From the NCBI GenBank assembly GCA_001574975.1, contig KQ965737.1, forward strand, positions 722,288-786,287: a stretch of 64,000 bases of DNA, given 5' to 3'. The DNA comes from Gonapodya prolifera JEL478. Its lineage: Eukaryota > Monoblepharomycota > Monoblepharidomycetes > Monoblepharidales > Gonapodyaceae. The notes below the pieces were generated by a model. It saw only the letters and a program-made list of their open reading frames with translations, was not told the origin of the DNA and did no database searches. The position numbers and the translations under genes are program-made. Numbering within the stretch: the stretch's first letter is position 1; the number at the start of each line of letters is the position of its first letter. Of this stretch, positions 1 to 11,897 are shown piece by piece.

Positions 1-1448
1 AGGGCGCCTAAATAACGTTTCAATGGTAGGGGAAGCTTGACTGAGAACCCAAGGGTGGTACTTAATGAAAACCAACAAGTACTCACCAATTGCAAGACCC
101 ATTGTTAACCAGTAAGCCCTACCGCAAGGAACACCACCACAATCCATGAGCCAACTATTTATTCACTCCGCCGTACTCCGGTGTTACTCACGTGTAAAGA
201 ATATTAGTGAGGGCGAATCTTCCCACGTCGGACAGGCCGATCGACAGCCAAAACACGAACGCCTCGAAAATGGCAAAGAAGCCGTACAGAGGGAGGAGTG
301 CGATCCAACGCGCGAGAAAGAGCCTGCGTGAATGAAGTGTGGGTTAGGTACACGTCATCCCACCGAGTACAACTCATGTGGAACTCACGTTGACGACCGG
401 TACATAAATGAAGCTGCCGTTCCAAGCGAACAATGACAAAATGCAAAGGGAGTATAAGGTGAAGAAGATCGATCGCCACGACGGGAGGATGACACACCTC
501 TCTCCCTCCGAATAACGTCCCTGTTGGTCAAAAACACAGTGATCGGGTGCGTGCCGAGCTGGAACGCGATGGAAAGCTCTGGGTGAGAGTGAAGATAAGG
601 CAGGAGTGAGAGTAGCGTTTGGGGTGGATAAGGTCAGCGGAACTCTCACGGTACAGATACAATGCGCCAAGTCTGTCACGGCGAGTATGATGTGAGTTTG
701 AGGCGAGGAAGTGTACGAGGTGTGGTGAGGGTGGTAAACGCGCAATGAGCAAGAGCACAACACAATGTACAACCACACGCATCCCACGTCCATCAACTCA
801 CAACGACGCCAGACCGTCCACCGTTGTCGGGTCCACTCTGAAGAAAAGCAAAGAAAACAGAAAACACAAGCCGACCGACGCGAACGCTACGATTACCAAC
901 GTTGCGAGTAGTTGTGAAATCGACCGCCATTAAGCAATAGACAGTACACAATTAGTCGCACGAAAAACCAAGCGCCCGCACAGCCCCAAACACGCACCCT
1001 TTGTCCGAATTAGCACGGGATCCCTAGTCACCAGCGTCACAGACAGCTTGAACAGCTCCCACATCTCCACGTGCCATGGGAGCGTGTAGGATTCCTGTGG
1101 CATCTCATAATTGCGGGCAATAGAGAAGCGGGACGAGACTGAACGATGCCAGAGGATGGGACAAGCATTGCAGAGTCAAACAATCATACCAAAGAGAGGA
1201 GCCAACAAAGGGTATCCCACCTCCTCTCGACACCGCAGCCCTGGCGCGATCCATCTTCTCCCAGGCTTCGACCAGCCCGCTCACTCTGGCCGTGCTGGAC
1301 TTTTCGCGCGACATGTCGCGTGTGTCGACTGAAGACACGTCCAACCACCTGGTGGAAGGGTTGGATTTGCCAGGTGATGAGCAAAACGATCAAGGTACCA
1401 ACAAGGACATCGACTTCACAATCCCCATTTCTTTTCGTCACCAATATC

Positions 1449-1483
<35 letters not shown>

Positions 1484-3869
1484 AGCACCACCAACTCACC
1501 AATCCGCCGGATTCGTCCCCGCCGGCACAGGCACCCCACACTTTGCGAAAAACTCCGACGCGCCCTGAACAGTGCCGAAATACACGGTCCTGCCACCCGC
1601 CATCACGGCGACCTTATCGAAGAGCTCCAACATTGTCTCCCTGGGCTGGTGGACTGCCACGACGGCGGCGCGGTGTCCGCGGCGACACGCCATGCGCAGG
1701 TGCTCCACCACCGACAGCGCGTGGAAGGCGTCCAGGCCCGATGTGGGCTCGTCGAGGAACAGCACGCGCGGGCGGCCGAGGAGTTCCACGGCGAGAGAAA
1801 GACGCTTGCGTTGGCCCGTGGATAGGCCGGGGAGGTTCAGTGCGGGGCTGCCCACAGGGGTATCAAGGGCGGCGTACAGGCCGAGCTGGGAGTAAGGGTA
1901 TGAGGAACGGGGGTTGCGGGAAGAGGAAAGGGCGACCGGTAAGCGTCGAGAACCATCAATGTGCGTGACAGCAACTCCGGTGCCTCGACTCCCTCCTCGT
2001 CATCCGTGCACTTTCCATCCCACAGACACATAGCATTCCACGTTCTTCGTTCCTTCCACACGGGCTGTCCGCTCTTCTACGATGACCCTCACGCCTTCCC
2101 CCCTCCTGCACCACCTGGCACTCCGTCCCATATCCCCTTCCCCCTCCCCCCAAACTCCCCACACACTAACCTCCCCCGCGACCTCCTCGCACCGCGCCTC
2201 GCGCTCCTGCTTCGTCGCCCCGCGCATGCGGAACGTGGCTGAGTAAGCGAGGACTTCACCCGCTGTGAGTCGGACAAAGTGCGCGTCTTGGGATTCGACT
2301 AAGGGTGTGGGTGAGAGTGTACGGTGAATGGGGGTGGAGCAGGGGATCGGAGGGGAAAGTTACAGCTGTAGCAACCGACATCGATTCTCCTTTCTCTCAA
2401 ACCCCCTACTGCCCCCCCCCCCCCCCCACTGCCCAGTCCACGAACGCCCACCAGCCCCCACTCCTACTCCCGCCCCTTCCCCACTTCCCCACTTCCCACC
2501 CACTCCCGACAACTCACCAAACCCATACTCCCTCGGCCAGGTCGCCGGGCCGCGGTCGCGTCCGCCAAACGTGATTTCTCCCTGGACGTGTCCGCCGTGC
2601 GGGATGCGGCCCGAGAGGCAGTGGAGGAGGGTTGTTTTCTGTTTCGGGGGGGAGGGGGCGGGAGAAGGGGGTAGGGAAAGGGAAGAAGCAGGGGACGGAA
2701 TGTGAGACGACGAGCAAAGAGGGAAATGAGAGAGGATTCAGAAACGTACGCCCGATCCAGAGCCGCCGAGGAGGGCAAGGAGTTCGCCTGGATGGTGGGG
2801 AGATGAGGAGAGGGGTGGGGTTGGGTAGGAAGGGAAATTGAGCGGGAAGACGAGCAAGAATGTGGGGATGAGGAAATGAAGGAAGTGGCATCGATGAACG
2901 AAGCCCACGCAGGGCTCCAATTAGAGCACTCCGCGTCTCCGTAAATTCACGTCCGGACGCCTCGGTCATCACTCCGTGCTTACGTCTCGGTTTCGCGACT
3001 CGCGTCCGTCATGCGATATGCATTCGCCTCAGGCGGAATCCTCGGTCAGCGGCCAGCCCTCCGCCCTAAGGCCTCAATTCACGCTCCGCGATGCGTCCTC
3101 GGTCAGCGCTCCCCAGACTCGGTACCGAGTGGCGCGATATCGAGGCCTGTCTTGCCTCGGTCAACGCTCCGCGCTTAGGCGTCGGCATCTTCGCATCCAC
3201 TCGTCCTGCACGCCACCTCCACCCCCCCGTCGACTCAAACATACCGTTATGCATAGCCCCATTCAACCCAAACAAGATCTGCTTCCTCTTCTTCCCCCTT
3301 CCCTGGTCCACACTGTAGCACACGTCTGACCATCTCAGGGTGGGCATGTGGGTGCTTCCGCTTGCTCCAGCTCCGTCGAGGGCCGAGTCCATGTGAGAAA
3401 GAGGAGGAGGGGGGCCAGGAGGTGCGAGGAGGTCGAGCGCGATGTGCGGTTCGGGAGGCGGTGGGGAAGAGGAGGTATCTTTGATGGGGTGGAATGCCAA
3501 GGCGAAGGTGTTGGATGCGGCGAATGCGAAGGAGGAGGTGTCCGAGTGCATCGAGGCCGGAGGCGCGGTTGAGACGGACGTGGGCGTGCGGGAGGGCACT
3601 TTGACGGGTGCGGTGGAAGTGGAGGCGGCAATGGCAATGGAGATGGAGGAGGGGGAGGGGGATGGGAGGGGCAGGAGTGATGTCATCGTTGCGTTGAACG
3701 TCTGGGAGGCGGGTGCGTCGCTTGTGAGCGGGTGCGCGCTTGCGCTCGCGGCAGTGGTAGAGCTCGCGGAAGAGTCCGAGTGGAGCGTGGCCGCGGGCAA
3801 GGGCAGGCCGTCCGGGTGCGCGAGCGGTGCGATCGTGGAGTTTGAAGCGTCGATTGGGGACGAGTTCAT
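1..3869 (-). CDS. ABCG-family half ABC transporter, 3' end outside the window
   Basis: The protein has a long Ser/Ala/Pro-rich N-terminus (about 190 residues from the ATG at 3869), then a nucleotide-binding domain rebuilt across introns. Exon 1 ends at 3245, a 38-bp exon 2 is 2787-2750 and exon 3 starts at 2638; together they form Walker A GGSGSGKTT. Later exons give the signature GLSTGQRKRLSLA, Walker B RVLFLDEPTSGLDA, the H-loop VAVHQP and NPAD. Downstream exons carry a linker FLDVSSVDTR and hydrophobic segments (YGFFAIFEAFVFWLSIG) ending in a GGVPCG motif near 110-130. This NBD-then-membrane order is typical of ABCG half-transporters, which dimerise to export lipids or xenobiotics; the substrate cannot be told. 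Exons near 300-560 are only approximately placed. Intron 1 is a 457-bp repeat-bearing intron, and a 34-nt poly-C tract lies in the intron after NPAD. The start is the first ATG in frame with the NBD exon. Confidence 0.85.
1450..1483. repeat. 34-nt poly-C tract in an ABCG intron
   Basis: An uninterrupted run of C on the plus strand lies inside an ABCG intron. On the transcribed strand it is a run of G beginning roughly a dozen bases after the donor gtgagttgg. Tract length is likely to vary between reads or individuals, and the G-run could form a quadruplex in the pre-mRNA; both are inference. Confidence 0.9.
2788..3244 (-). repeat. Introner-like repeat block filling ABCG intron 1
   Basis: On the sense (minus) strand this intron carries degenerate copies of a motif that reads GACGCCTAAGCGC followed by GAGCGTTGACCGAGG (3155-3183 on the plus strand), and of a second motif like CCGCCTGAGGCGAATGC. 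The same two motifs, in the same orientation relative to transcription, fill both long introns of the sulfotransferase gene about 5 kb away. The intron keeps a clean gtatgt donor and a pyrimidine-rich cag acceptor outside the repeat block. Confidence 0.7.
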
Positions 3870-6800
3870 TGCGGGGGAGTGAGTTATAACGAGGGACGCT
3901 GCGGCGAGGGGCGAGGAAGGCGCCGAAGCCGATGCGATCAGCGGGATGCGGTCCAGCGAGAGTCGGGGTCGCTGGAGTACGAGAGGGCTGCGGTCGGCGG
4001 AGGGAATGGCGACGGGGACCGAGACCGGATGCACGCGGGCGATGGATCGCGAGGATGCAGACAGCGATGGCAGGAGCGCGAGCGAGCGCAATCCGAAGGA
4101 CTGTGCCTGCGGGGATGGCTGGGACGTCGGGATGCTGGAGTGATCGGAGGCCAGGATGAGGGGGAGGAGACCTCGGGGAGGGCAGAGTCGGAGAGCGGGG
4201 GTTAAGAATGCAGAGATGGAGGTGCTGCAGAGCGAGAGTGCGCAAAACTGCGAGGGCGCTGAGGGTGCGAGGTGAGGAGTCAGCGGGGCGGCCGAGTCCG
4301 CAGGCAAAGGAAAGGCAACTGAGAGTGCACCCCGGCGACGACGCCTGCGCACACACGCACACACACTGCGATCCAAGTGGCTAGTAAAGTGTAGTCGCGA
4401 GTATTCTCCCGTGTGCGTGCTTCGGGCAAACTCTTGATTCACTTTGCTTCCGAGGGGAATGCGGGTCCACTCTTCTGGCCCGATGCCCCTTTCGTTTACC
4501 CGTCCCTCAAATCGTAGTCCACCCTCCGCGCTGAGTCCGCCTGCTGCACTCACTCTCGCCGCCTGCTCCGTCGCTCAATCGCTCAATCCGCGGGTCGCTA
4601 CGGCCGTGACGAGTCCGGGCTTGGCGATGGTGCGCTTGGCGCTGGGAATTCGTCCCTTCTCCCCCAGTTGCTTGGCACTTCGCAATAACAAATCCATTTT
4701 AGTGCACAAATATACTCTCTATTTCCTTCCACCCTATTCCAACTTCTGAATAAAGTATCGCACCCCCACCCCCGCACCTCTCCGCGGCCACACGCACTGA
4801 GATCCAATCTCCATAAACGCAAACCCAATCGAGATCAGCCAGCGCGAGGATCCACAGCCCATACATTTGTACTATGCACATGAATTATGAAAACAACCAA
4901 GGTTTCCCCGCACCTGGAACTGTTCTCACCCGTCCCCATCACCCATATATACATGCGCAGTTTGTATTGCGCCTTCCCCCCGTCTCCCGAACCACGGCCT
5001 CGGATGCGTCCCCTTCCATTCGTAGTATTGCACGCCAGTCAAGGTCAGGTTGCCACTATCTCTGCAAATGCAAATGCAAATAAATTCTCTCCGTCAAGGT
5101 CAGGCTACGATCTTCTTCTTTGCAAATGCAAATGCAAATTTAAATTCTCTCAGTCAAGTCAGGCTACTAACATATGTTCGACCTGGGAAATGCAATAATT
5201 TTCTCATCAATCAAGTCTCAGGCCACGAACTACCACGTTGCAAATGCGAATAAATTCTCTCATCAGTCAAGTCAGTTTACGAACTACGTGCCACTTTGCA
5301 AATGCAAATGCAAATAAAATCTCGGCGACCCAGGACCCGGCTACATGCTCATCGTTCGACACACCTCAGGCTCAGCACATCCAACTCGCATTCCGCACCG
5401 CCTCCCCCCCGTTCTCTACATCCCACCATGCCCCACACCGTGATCTCGCAAGATCTCCCACACTTACACTTTCGTACCGATCCGATCGAGAACGCCGCAA
5501 ATCCTCCTACCTCCTAACACGGCAAAAAGGTAAACTGTGGGGACACCACGTTTGAGGACACGGCGTCCTCGCTCCTAAGGCGATGACGGAAGGGTGAACT
5601 AATAAGTTTTTGCGTGCGGCGCGAGTGAGGTGGTCGTGGTGGAAGGGGTTGGTTTTTGGTTTGGTTTTGTGTGGCGGAAATGAAAGGTCAGCGGTGATGT
5701 GTGACCATGATTCCGGGGAGACTTGCCTTGAATCTAGACCACTTCAGTATTTTTGCATTCCAACTGGGGTTATCTCCAACACCAAGCTAAATCAATTTTT
5801 TTCAGTGAAAGAATTATATACAAACGTTTTGCGATACTACTGTCAAGGCGTACTCGACGAGCGAGCGAACAATAAAGAGACCCGGTCATTGACCACGTGC
5901 TCACGCTTCTGCACCTGCACAATTCACGCTTGGACCGTGGACGTCACCCGGCTGCAAGACAGAGTCATTATGGAAAGACAACACGATGACCAAGGTTCTT
6001 CTGGAACAATGTGTGCTCTATCTTACCTAGGCTTCCCACGTGTGTGACTGACGTCGCCGACATGGCCTACTTGACGACCGGCAAGCTGTCAGCCGCCTCG
6101 CGCATAAAAGGCAGCGAAGACGATTCCCAGAACGCGTGCCGCGGACGCCGCTTGCCTTCGCGTCCCAAAAATGGTTATCCACACCATGGGAATTTTGAGC
6201 GTCGCATATAAAGAGAATAAGAGCTCGTCAGAAGCCTGATTATGACTGATTCACGGCGCACAGGACCACCGTAATACGTATCTGGAGCGCGGACTGATAT
6301 GTGCTTGCTACCATCCAGTAAAGTGATTTCTGTCCACGCACCCAGCACGACGGAGCTAGAACCGCGACGAAGCGCAGCAGTCTGTGACTCCGTACTCCAA
6401 CTCAATTGTTTCGGCCTGCCGGCGCTCCGGGTCCCGTCCATTCCGCAGTCGCGTTCCGGGTCCGCGTCCTGCGCCGACGGCCGTCACGCAAGAAGCCACA
6501 ACTTTTGAAGCGTCACATGTGCTCTGTGCCGTCACTCCCTCCTGTTCCTGTTGTGATTGAAGGAGGCGTGGATGGGGTTAGGTATAAAGGGGAGCGAAAT
6601 GTGGTAAGCCGACGGTGAGTGATGCGACGTTACATGTCGAAAGTTGGTAGTCGAAAGTGAAACATGCGTCGAAACAAAAGTTGCTCTCCCTTGTGAGTGT
6701 GAGTGCTAATCTGTAATTTTGCTTAACGGCGGATACCAGCTTACGTCACTGCCGATGCTGGTGCAAAATAATCTCAATCTTGTTGGTCTCACTCAGTGGT

Positions 6801-7385
6801 CCTGTGTCAAGCATTACACATGGGCTCCTTATTGCGCAACAATTTCATTTTTGATTCTCTTTCGGTCTCACTCGGTGGTCCCCCGTCCGTGCCAAGCCGA
6901 TCTCTTTCAGCCATTTGAAGTTTTCGTTTCAATTGGTCAGCTACTTTGCACGCGAAGCACTTTTGATTACTTATTTTCAACGGTCATGTACATTGGATCA
7001 TTAGAAACTACACGGCAATTGCGATGGGGACAAGATGAGATGAGAAAATGCGGGGTAAGCGCGTCCTTGGTGCCCACCGGGCGAAAGGTGCGCCGATAGG
7101 GTCTTTTTTTGTCGGGTGGTCTCTTCGGCCTTCGGCGAATACGGCCAAGGGCGTGTACAATATTACCGACGCTTTGCGCCTGGACAGGGTGCACCCAGAA
7201 TACGCGCTGTACGTAACAGTGCAGCCTAAACTCGGTCGACTCAGCAACACGGCAGCCAAGGTCCCATTTTGGATCGGACGGGAGCGCGGCTAAAGCCTGT
7301 TTAGGCGACATTCAGCCGTTTAGACACCGACGCCTTTTCACGGTGACATAAGCGACCGCCTCTCGCCGCCGTCGCCATCGCGCAG
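3870..7385. other. Long stretch without a recognisable gene
   Basis: No frame here gives a protein I recognise, and no set of exons with consistent splice sites stands out. It includes the upstream region of the ABCG gene (3870-4600, where the ABCG reading frame stays open without homology), a tandem repeat at 5041-5328, and two loose copies of a GGTCTCACTC-GGTGGTCC sequence near 6785 and 6865. The last few hundred bases before 7386 are the probable promoter of the sulfotransferase gene. Confidence 0.6.
5041..5328. repeat. Tandem repeat, about five degenerate units of 55-60 bp, rich in ATGCAAAT
   Basis: Five consecutive units begin with AAG(G)TCAGG and continue through TTGCAAATGCAAATGCAAAT to AAATTCTCTC and a GTC. 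Units 1, 2 and 5 carry two or three overlapping copies of the octamer ATGCAAAT, unit 4 carries a changed copy (ATGCGAAT) and unit 3 is the most degenerate. The block is AT-rich inside a GC-rich region. It does not encode anything and could be an upstream regulatory array or a minisatellite. Confidence 0.8.
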
Positions 7386-10016
7386 ATGTCTCCGCCCCCG
7401 GACGGATCCTTTGTCGACTCGCACTCGCAATCGCACTCGCAGACTCCCAGCGAGGACGCCAAGACGCCGCACCACGCACTCATCCCAATCGACGAACTCA
7501 GTCTTCACTCCGCGATGGAACACAGAGACGAAAAGGCAGAGTCTGTGCCGCTCCTCCCCTCCTCCCTCCTCGCCCCAGTCCCGATCGACCCCGTCCCGCG
7601 CCCGCTCATCCCGGCTGTCTTCAACGCGCTGCACTCCTTCCTCACCCCCATCACGGGCGGCCTTGTCCCGCTCTCACTCCTCATCTCGCGCATCTTGCAC
7701 AACGCGGCACAGCTCAACTCGCCCGCGGCACCATGGCCGGCCCAGCTCGGTGGTACGGACGCCCACGAATGTTACCTGGCCGATCTCACCCATTGCCTCA
7801 ACAATGTGCGATGGGACCAGCTGACGCCCTTTGCGCGCTTGTTTGTGCCCATTGCGTTTGGTGCGGGTGCCGTCGAGTTGAGGAAGAGGCTTGGTGATAG
7901 GGTGAGACAGGACCAAGAGGTCTGTGAGACCGTGCTCAAGCCCATTTTCGTGGTTTGTGGCGCCATGAGGTCCGGGACGTCGTTGATGCAGGTGAGGTCA
8001 CGTCGAGCCCAGCGAGACTCCGACGCCTAGGCGCGATAGCGCTGACCGAGGACCATGCGCGGAGCGCATACTCTCGGCGGAGCGGAAATGCTTTTCGCGC
8101 AGCGAGAAATGAGGAGCCCACCGAAGGCGAATGTACCACGCGGAGCGGGATACTCATTGTGGAGTGACATTGAGCAGAGCGCTGACCGAGGAGTCTGCCG
8201 GAGGCGCATTTCCCACCAAGTGGGATACTCATCGGACGAGGCGAATGGTCCTTCTTGGGGCGTGATTATTCAATCCTGTCTTGGCCGTGCTCGTCGCCAC
8301 TACACCTCCTAACCTTCCCTCCCCACCTTCTCTCCCCCAGAACGCCCTCTCCACCCACCCAACCCTCCTCACAACCACGGCCTCCCTCAACGCGCTCCGC
8401 TCCTCCCTATCCCTCATCCACCCGACCTCGCACGCCGAGCTCGCGCACCACACTCGCACGACGTACGAGCGCAGGATCAAGGCGGGATTGAGGCTGTTGT
8501 ACGGCCAGGGGTTCATGGATAGAGTCGATGCGAGCCATATGGTGTTTGGGAACGCGATGGAGGCCGAGGAGGACGCGCAGTGAGTTTTGGGACAGCGACG
8601 GAGGCCGGAGACCGGAGTCGCTTTCCGAGCGGAGCGAGGACACCGAGGCCTAAGCGCGGTAGCGCTGACCGAGGCGTTCGAGCAAACCAAATCGTCCGCT
8701 GGAGGCGAATCCACCGCGGAGCGCAATACACGCGCGGAGCGAAGATATCGACGGTTAAATGCAACGCACTGACTGAGGAGAACGGGAGCAGAGCGAGGAC
8801 ACTGACGCCTAAGCGCGACAGCGCTGATCGAGGTCAATGGTGTCCGCCGAGGCGAATACCTATCGAAGAACGAAGAAGCGCTGACCGAGCAGGACGCGAC
8901 CTGGGGTCAGAATTCGTTTGTTCGCGTGTGTCGCTTACCATCCGGTAGGGGAGCAATTCGATAACCTCCGTCACTCACCCCTCCCCCCCTCACCACCACA
9001 GGCTCCTCTTCTCCTCCGCCATCTTCCCGCTCTGGGACTACACCACCACCACGCACCGCTACGTGCGGGGCCACCCGGGGGCCGACCCGCGCAGGTGGCG
9101 GTGGTATTTTGTCCTGCTCAAGGCTTACTACCAGATGTGGCAGAGCGGGTGGGAGGACGGAGAGGTTGGGGGGTGGGTGTGTGAGTGTTGGTGGTTGGGG
9201 GTGGGGGAATGGGGATTGGGAGGTGTGGGGCTTGGTGGGATCGGCAAAGTGGTTTGCAGTGACGAAGTGACCATGACAATGCTTTGGGATCGTCGATGGG
9301 TGGATGAGGATCAATGCCGGACGACTCTGCGAAGTCTGCAACACTTTCTCAACCAATTCTCATGAAACCATTCACCCACCCAAACAGTGAAATCCCCCTG
9401 CTACACCCGCCCAATCACCACCCTCCTCTCCGTCTTTCACAACCCCACCCCACACACCCGCCTCGCCTCACTCGCAGACCCGCCAACAACCCCGGTTTCC
9501 GCACTCTGGCTCCGCCGCCACCCATCCCGCACCGTGCCCTCCTCCGCCCGCCTCTTCGAAACCCTCGTCGGAATCGCCCTCCCGCCAACAGGCGCCTCCG
9601 AGCTTGCCGACCGGCGCAAAGTCGGCCTCTACGCCGCGCGGTACGTCGGCGACCAGTGGCGCCCGCTGCCGGGTGAGGACGACCCCAAGGGCGAGATCCA
9701 CGCGGCGTTCCTCTCGCGCGTCGTCGAGGTGCGGTACGGGCCCTTCGTGGCCGACCCCGTGCGGTGGCTGCAGGACGCGATCCGCGCCCGCCCGGACGTG
9801 CTGGGCACGGCGCCGGGTGGGTGCGGGCTTGAGTGGACGCCCGAGTGGGAGGAGCGGTTCCGGGCGTACGAAGAGGAGAACGACGAGCGCCGGAAAAAGG
9901 TCAAGGAGGCCGGCATGGGCGGGCAGTGGAGCGCGGCGGATTTGGGCCTCTCGGAGAGGGAGATGATCGAGGCTACGGGCGTGGGGTGGGACGAGGTGGA
10001 TGAGTTGATGGAGTGA
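7386..10016 (+). CDS. Sulfotransferase-family protein
   Basis: Four exons (7386-7991, 8341-8579, 9002-9180, 9388-10016) join in frame to 550 codons. The first exon ends in CGAMRSGTSLMQ, the P-loop-like 5'-phosphosulfate-binding loop of PAPS-dependent sulfotransferases. After it come FPLWDYTTTTHRY, a KSPCYTRP motif formed across the third intron, and LRRHPSRTVPSS, which fits the 3'-phosphate-binding site. The family moves sulfate from PAPS to an alcohol or amine; the acceptor cannot be inferred. The first ~60 residues are Ser/Pro-rich; a hydrophobic stretch near residues 85-105 (LTPITGGLVPLSLLISRIL) could be a membrane anchor, as in Golgi sulfotransferases, but is weak. Introns 1 and 2 are long (349 and 422 bp) and made of a repeat family. 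The ATG at 7386 opens the frame after an in-frame stop. Confidence 0.82.
7992..8340 (+). repeat. Introner-like repeat block in sulfotransferase intron 1
   Basis: Between a gtgagg donor and a polypyrimidine cccag acceptor the intron contains the motif GACGCCTAGGCGCG then ATAGCGCTGACCGAGG (8021-8052). It has a second GCGCTGACCGAGG copy near 8181, GAGGCGCATT- and AAGGCGAATG-type motifs, and several CGGAGCG units. It matches ABCG intron 1 and intron 2 of this gene. Confidence 0.75.
8580..9001 (+). repeat. Introner-like repeat block in sulfotransferase intron 2
   Basis: Two near-copies of the core motif occur, at 8643-8674 (ACCGAGGCCTAAGCGCGG, then TAGCGCTGACCGAGG) and 8803-8833. GCTGGAGGCGAATCC- and CCGAGGCGAATACC-type motifs lie between and after them. 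The donor is gtgagt and the acceptor cacag. The sense-strand orientation is the same as in the other two repeat-bearing introns. Confidence 0.75.
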
Positions 10017-10527
10017 GGGCACCGTGGTTTGGAGTAAGGTGCACGGGTGGGTAGAACGCCAGGCGGGGGAGGGACCTGGTTTGGCCCCATTGGCGGGCGC
10101 CGCAATGCGTGCTGTTGGAGCTCTGCACTTTGGAGCTCGCCCATTTTATTATTATTTTTTCTGCTCGTTGGCGCGATTTTGGATGCTGTACTGCTCTGTC
10201 TTCTTTTTTGGTACGCCGTCGCCGTTGGGGCGAGCCTCACCGAATCGGCATTCTGCGTTTTTGGCGCACGAGCTGTGTCGGACGAGGGAGATTTTGCACG
10301 TCGTACATCAAGAGTTTTTTATTGGGTAAGCTTGTAGGGTAGACATCACTAGACACGTTTCGCCTTGTACCTGCACGTTGCACGGAAAGCGTTTGGATGA
10401 ATTTTATCACTGTTCACGAGATTTTACGCAGAATGACTGGTGGTGGACGTTTCACACAATGTCATGTGTCATGCCATTCACGTCCAACATCCCCATCGCC
10501 AACGTCCGTCCTACCCACACCCCTCCA
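10017..10527. other. Convergent intergenic region
   Basis: This stretch separates the 3' ends of the sulfotransferase (plus) and the cyclotransferase (minus). No coding signal is visible. T-rich runs near 10143-10165 and 10310-10320 could serve 3'-end formation, but no clear polyadenylation signal was identified. Confidence 0.6.
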
Positions 10528-11897
10528 TCACACTCTCATTACCTCGCCCACATCCACACCCAGCGCCTCCACAACCCACGTCCCCACAATCTCGGCCCAC
10601 GCCACGCACTTGTCCACGTCTACCGCACCAGCATCGTCGCGCTCCGTGTGCCACACGCGGGGGAAATCCTCGGGGCACAAGTGCACGCACGGCACGCCGA
10701 GACGCGCGAAGGGAAGGTGGTCGTCCTCGACCGGGCGACCGGCGACGGAGTAGGACGATCCGGAGGGGAAGAAGAAAGGGCGGCGGCGCGTTCGGTCGGC
10801 TTGCACGTCCCCGTTCCCGCGCACCTTGGCGACCCGTCGTTCCACAGACCTCAAATGCTCCCACGCCTTCCACGTCCCGTCCTCAAAGCAGGGCACGCGG
10901 TCGGGTTCCCCCCGCGCGGCGAGCAGGTCCATCACGACGAGGAGCGCAATTCGGTGCAGGAACCCCTCGCTGTGCCATCGCGACGCAAGCGCGCGCGAGC
11001 CGTACAGCCCGTCGGTGGACGACCAGGGGCCGACGGATTCTTCGGCGTCGAAGAAGACGAGGCGGACCGTTGGGGGGGCGGTGGGGGCGGTGGAAGAGGT
11101 GTGGAAGGCGCAGCGCGATGTGGTGCGGTTGGGGGATTGGAGGAGATGGAGAAAAGGGGGAAGGTGGCGGGCGAGGTGGAGGAGAATGGCGACGGAGGTG
11201 GCGGCGTCGGTGGCCCCTAGGAAGGGGCGCGGGGTGGGAAGGATCTTGGAGTCGTAGTGGGCTGTGGGTTGCGAGGTGAGTGGGACAGGATTGAAAGATG
11301 GAGAAGAAGGGTTAGACGCGATGTTTGGGTGGCGTGAATGGTCGAGTGCCTGGGCTGTTCCTCCAACTTCATACACCTTGATGTCAGTCCCTCGCCCCGC
11401 TCGGACAGGCACCCACCTCCAAGCACCACCGCCACCCCCTCCTCCTCCATCCACCCTCTTCCAGGCCACGTAGCCACCACGTTAACCACCTCGACCTCCT
11501 CCCCCATGGGCGTCCTTGCCACACTCGTATCATCCTCAACCTCCCACCCTGCCCTTTCCAACGTGGTGCGTAAATACGACCTCACGTCACGGGACCCGTC
11601 TGAGCCCGGCACGCGAGGAATGAGGAGAGGGGCGAGAAGGGAGTGTGGGTGCGGGGTGGGAGAGAATGCGTGTGGTGGGGGGTGGAGGGAGGAGAGGACG
11701 TGGTGGAAGGCGGAGGGGTCGAGGGTTGAGTAGGAGTAGTTGAAATTTCGGGAGAGGTGCAAGTGGCGGGACGGGGCAGTGCGCTGCGTGGTCCCCCCGT
11801 GATAGGGGACGCTACCGGTACGGGGCGTGATTGCGCATGCTGAGACGACTGTTGGAAAATGGCGGCGCAACCGCAACGAGTAAGACCTCATCCACAT
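10528..11897 (-). CDS. Glutaminyl-peptide cyclotransferase (M28-like)
   Basis: Two exons (11897-11417 and 11261-10528) join in frame to 404 residues; the junction gives VVLGAHYDSK. The order of motifs is that of animal and fungal glutaminyl cyclases: LLIPRVPGSDGSRDVRSYL early, ARTPMG, HYDSK, then GATDAATS (zinc Asp), LVFFDAEES (zinc Glu), WSSTDGLYGSR, VMDLL, DDHLPFARLGVP and the zinc His in WHTERDD. The enzyme converts N-terminal glutamine to pyroglutamate with release of ammonia, usually in the secretory pathway. The N-terminus (residues 1-45) is basic and lacks an obvious signal peptide, so location is open. The 155-bp intron reads through as a glycine-rich open frame, which is a shadow. 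It is transcribed away from the ankyrin gene, 405 bp apart. Confidence 0.9.

Noticed and set aside
3870-4553. N-terminal extension of the ABCG protein by 228 codons
   Set aside because: The frame stays open upstream of the ATG at 3869, but its composition is that of GC-rich non-coding DNA and no conserved segment is present.
5041-5328. CRISPR-like array
   Set aside because: Units are tandem and degenerate without conserved repeats separated by unique spacers, and the genome is fungal.
10378-11279. Two long plus-strand ORFs opposite the cyclotransferase
   Set aside because: They are antisense shadows of a GC-rich exon; all conserved motifs are on the minus strand.
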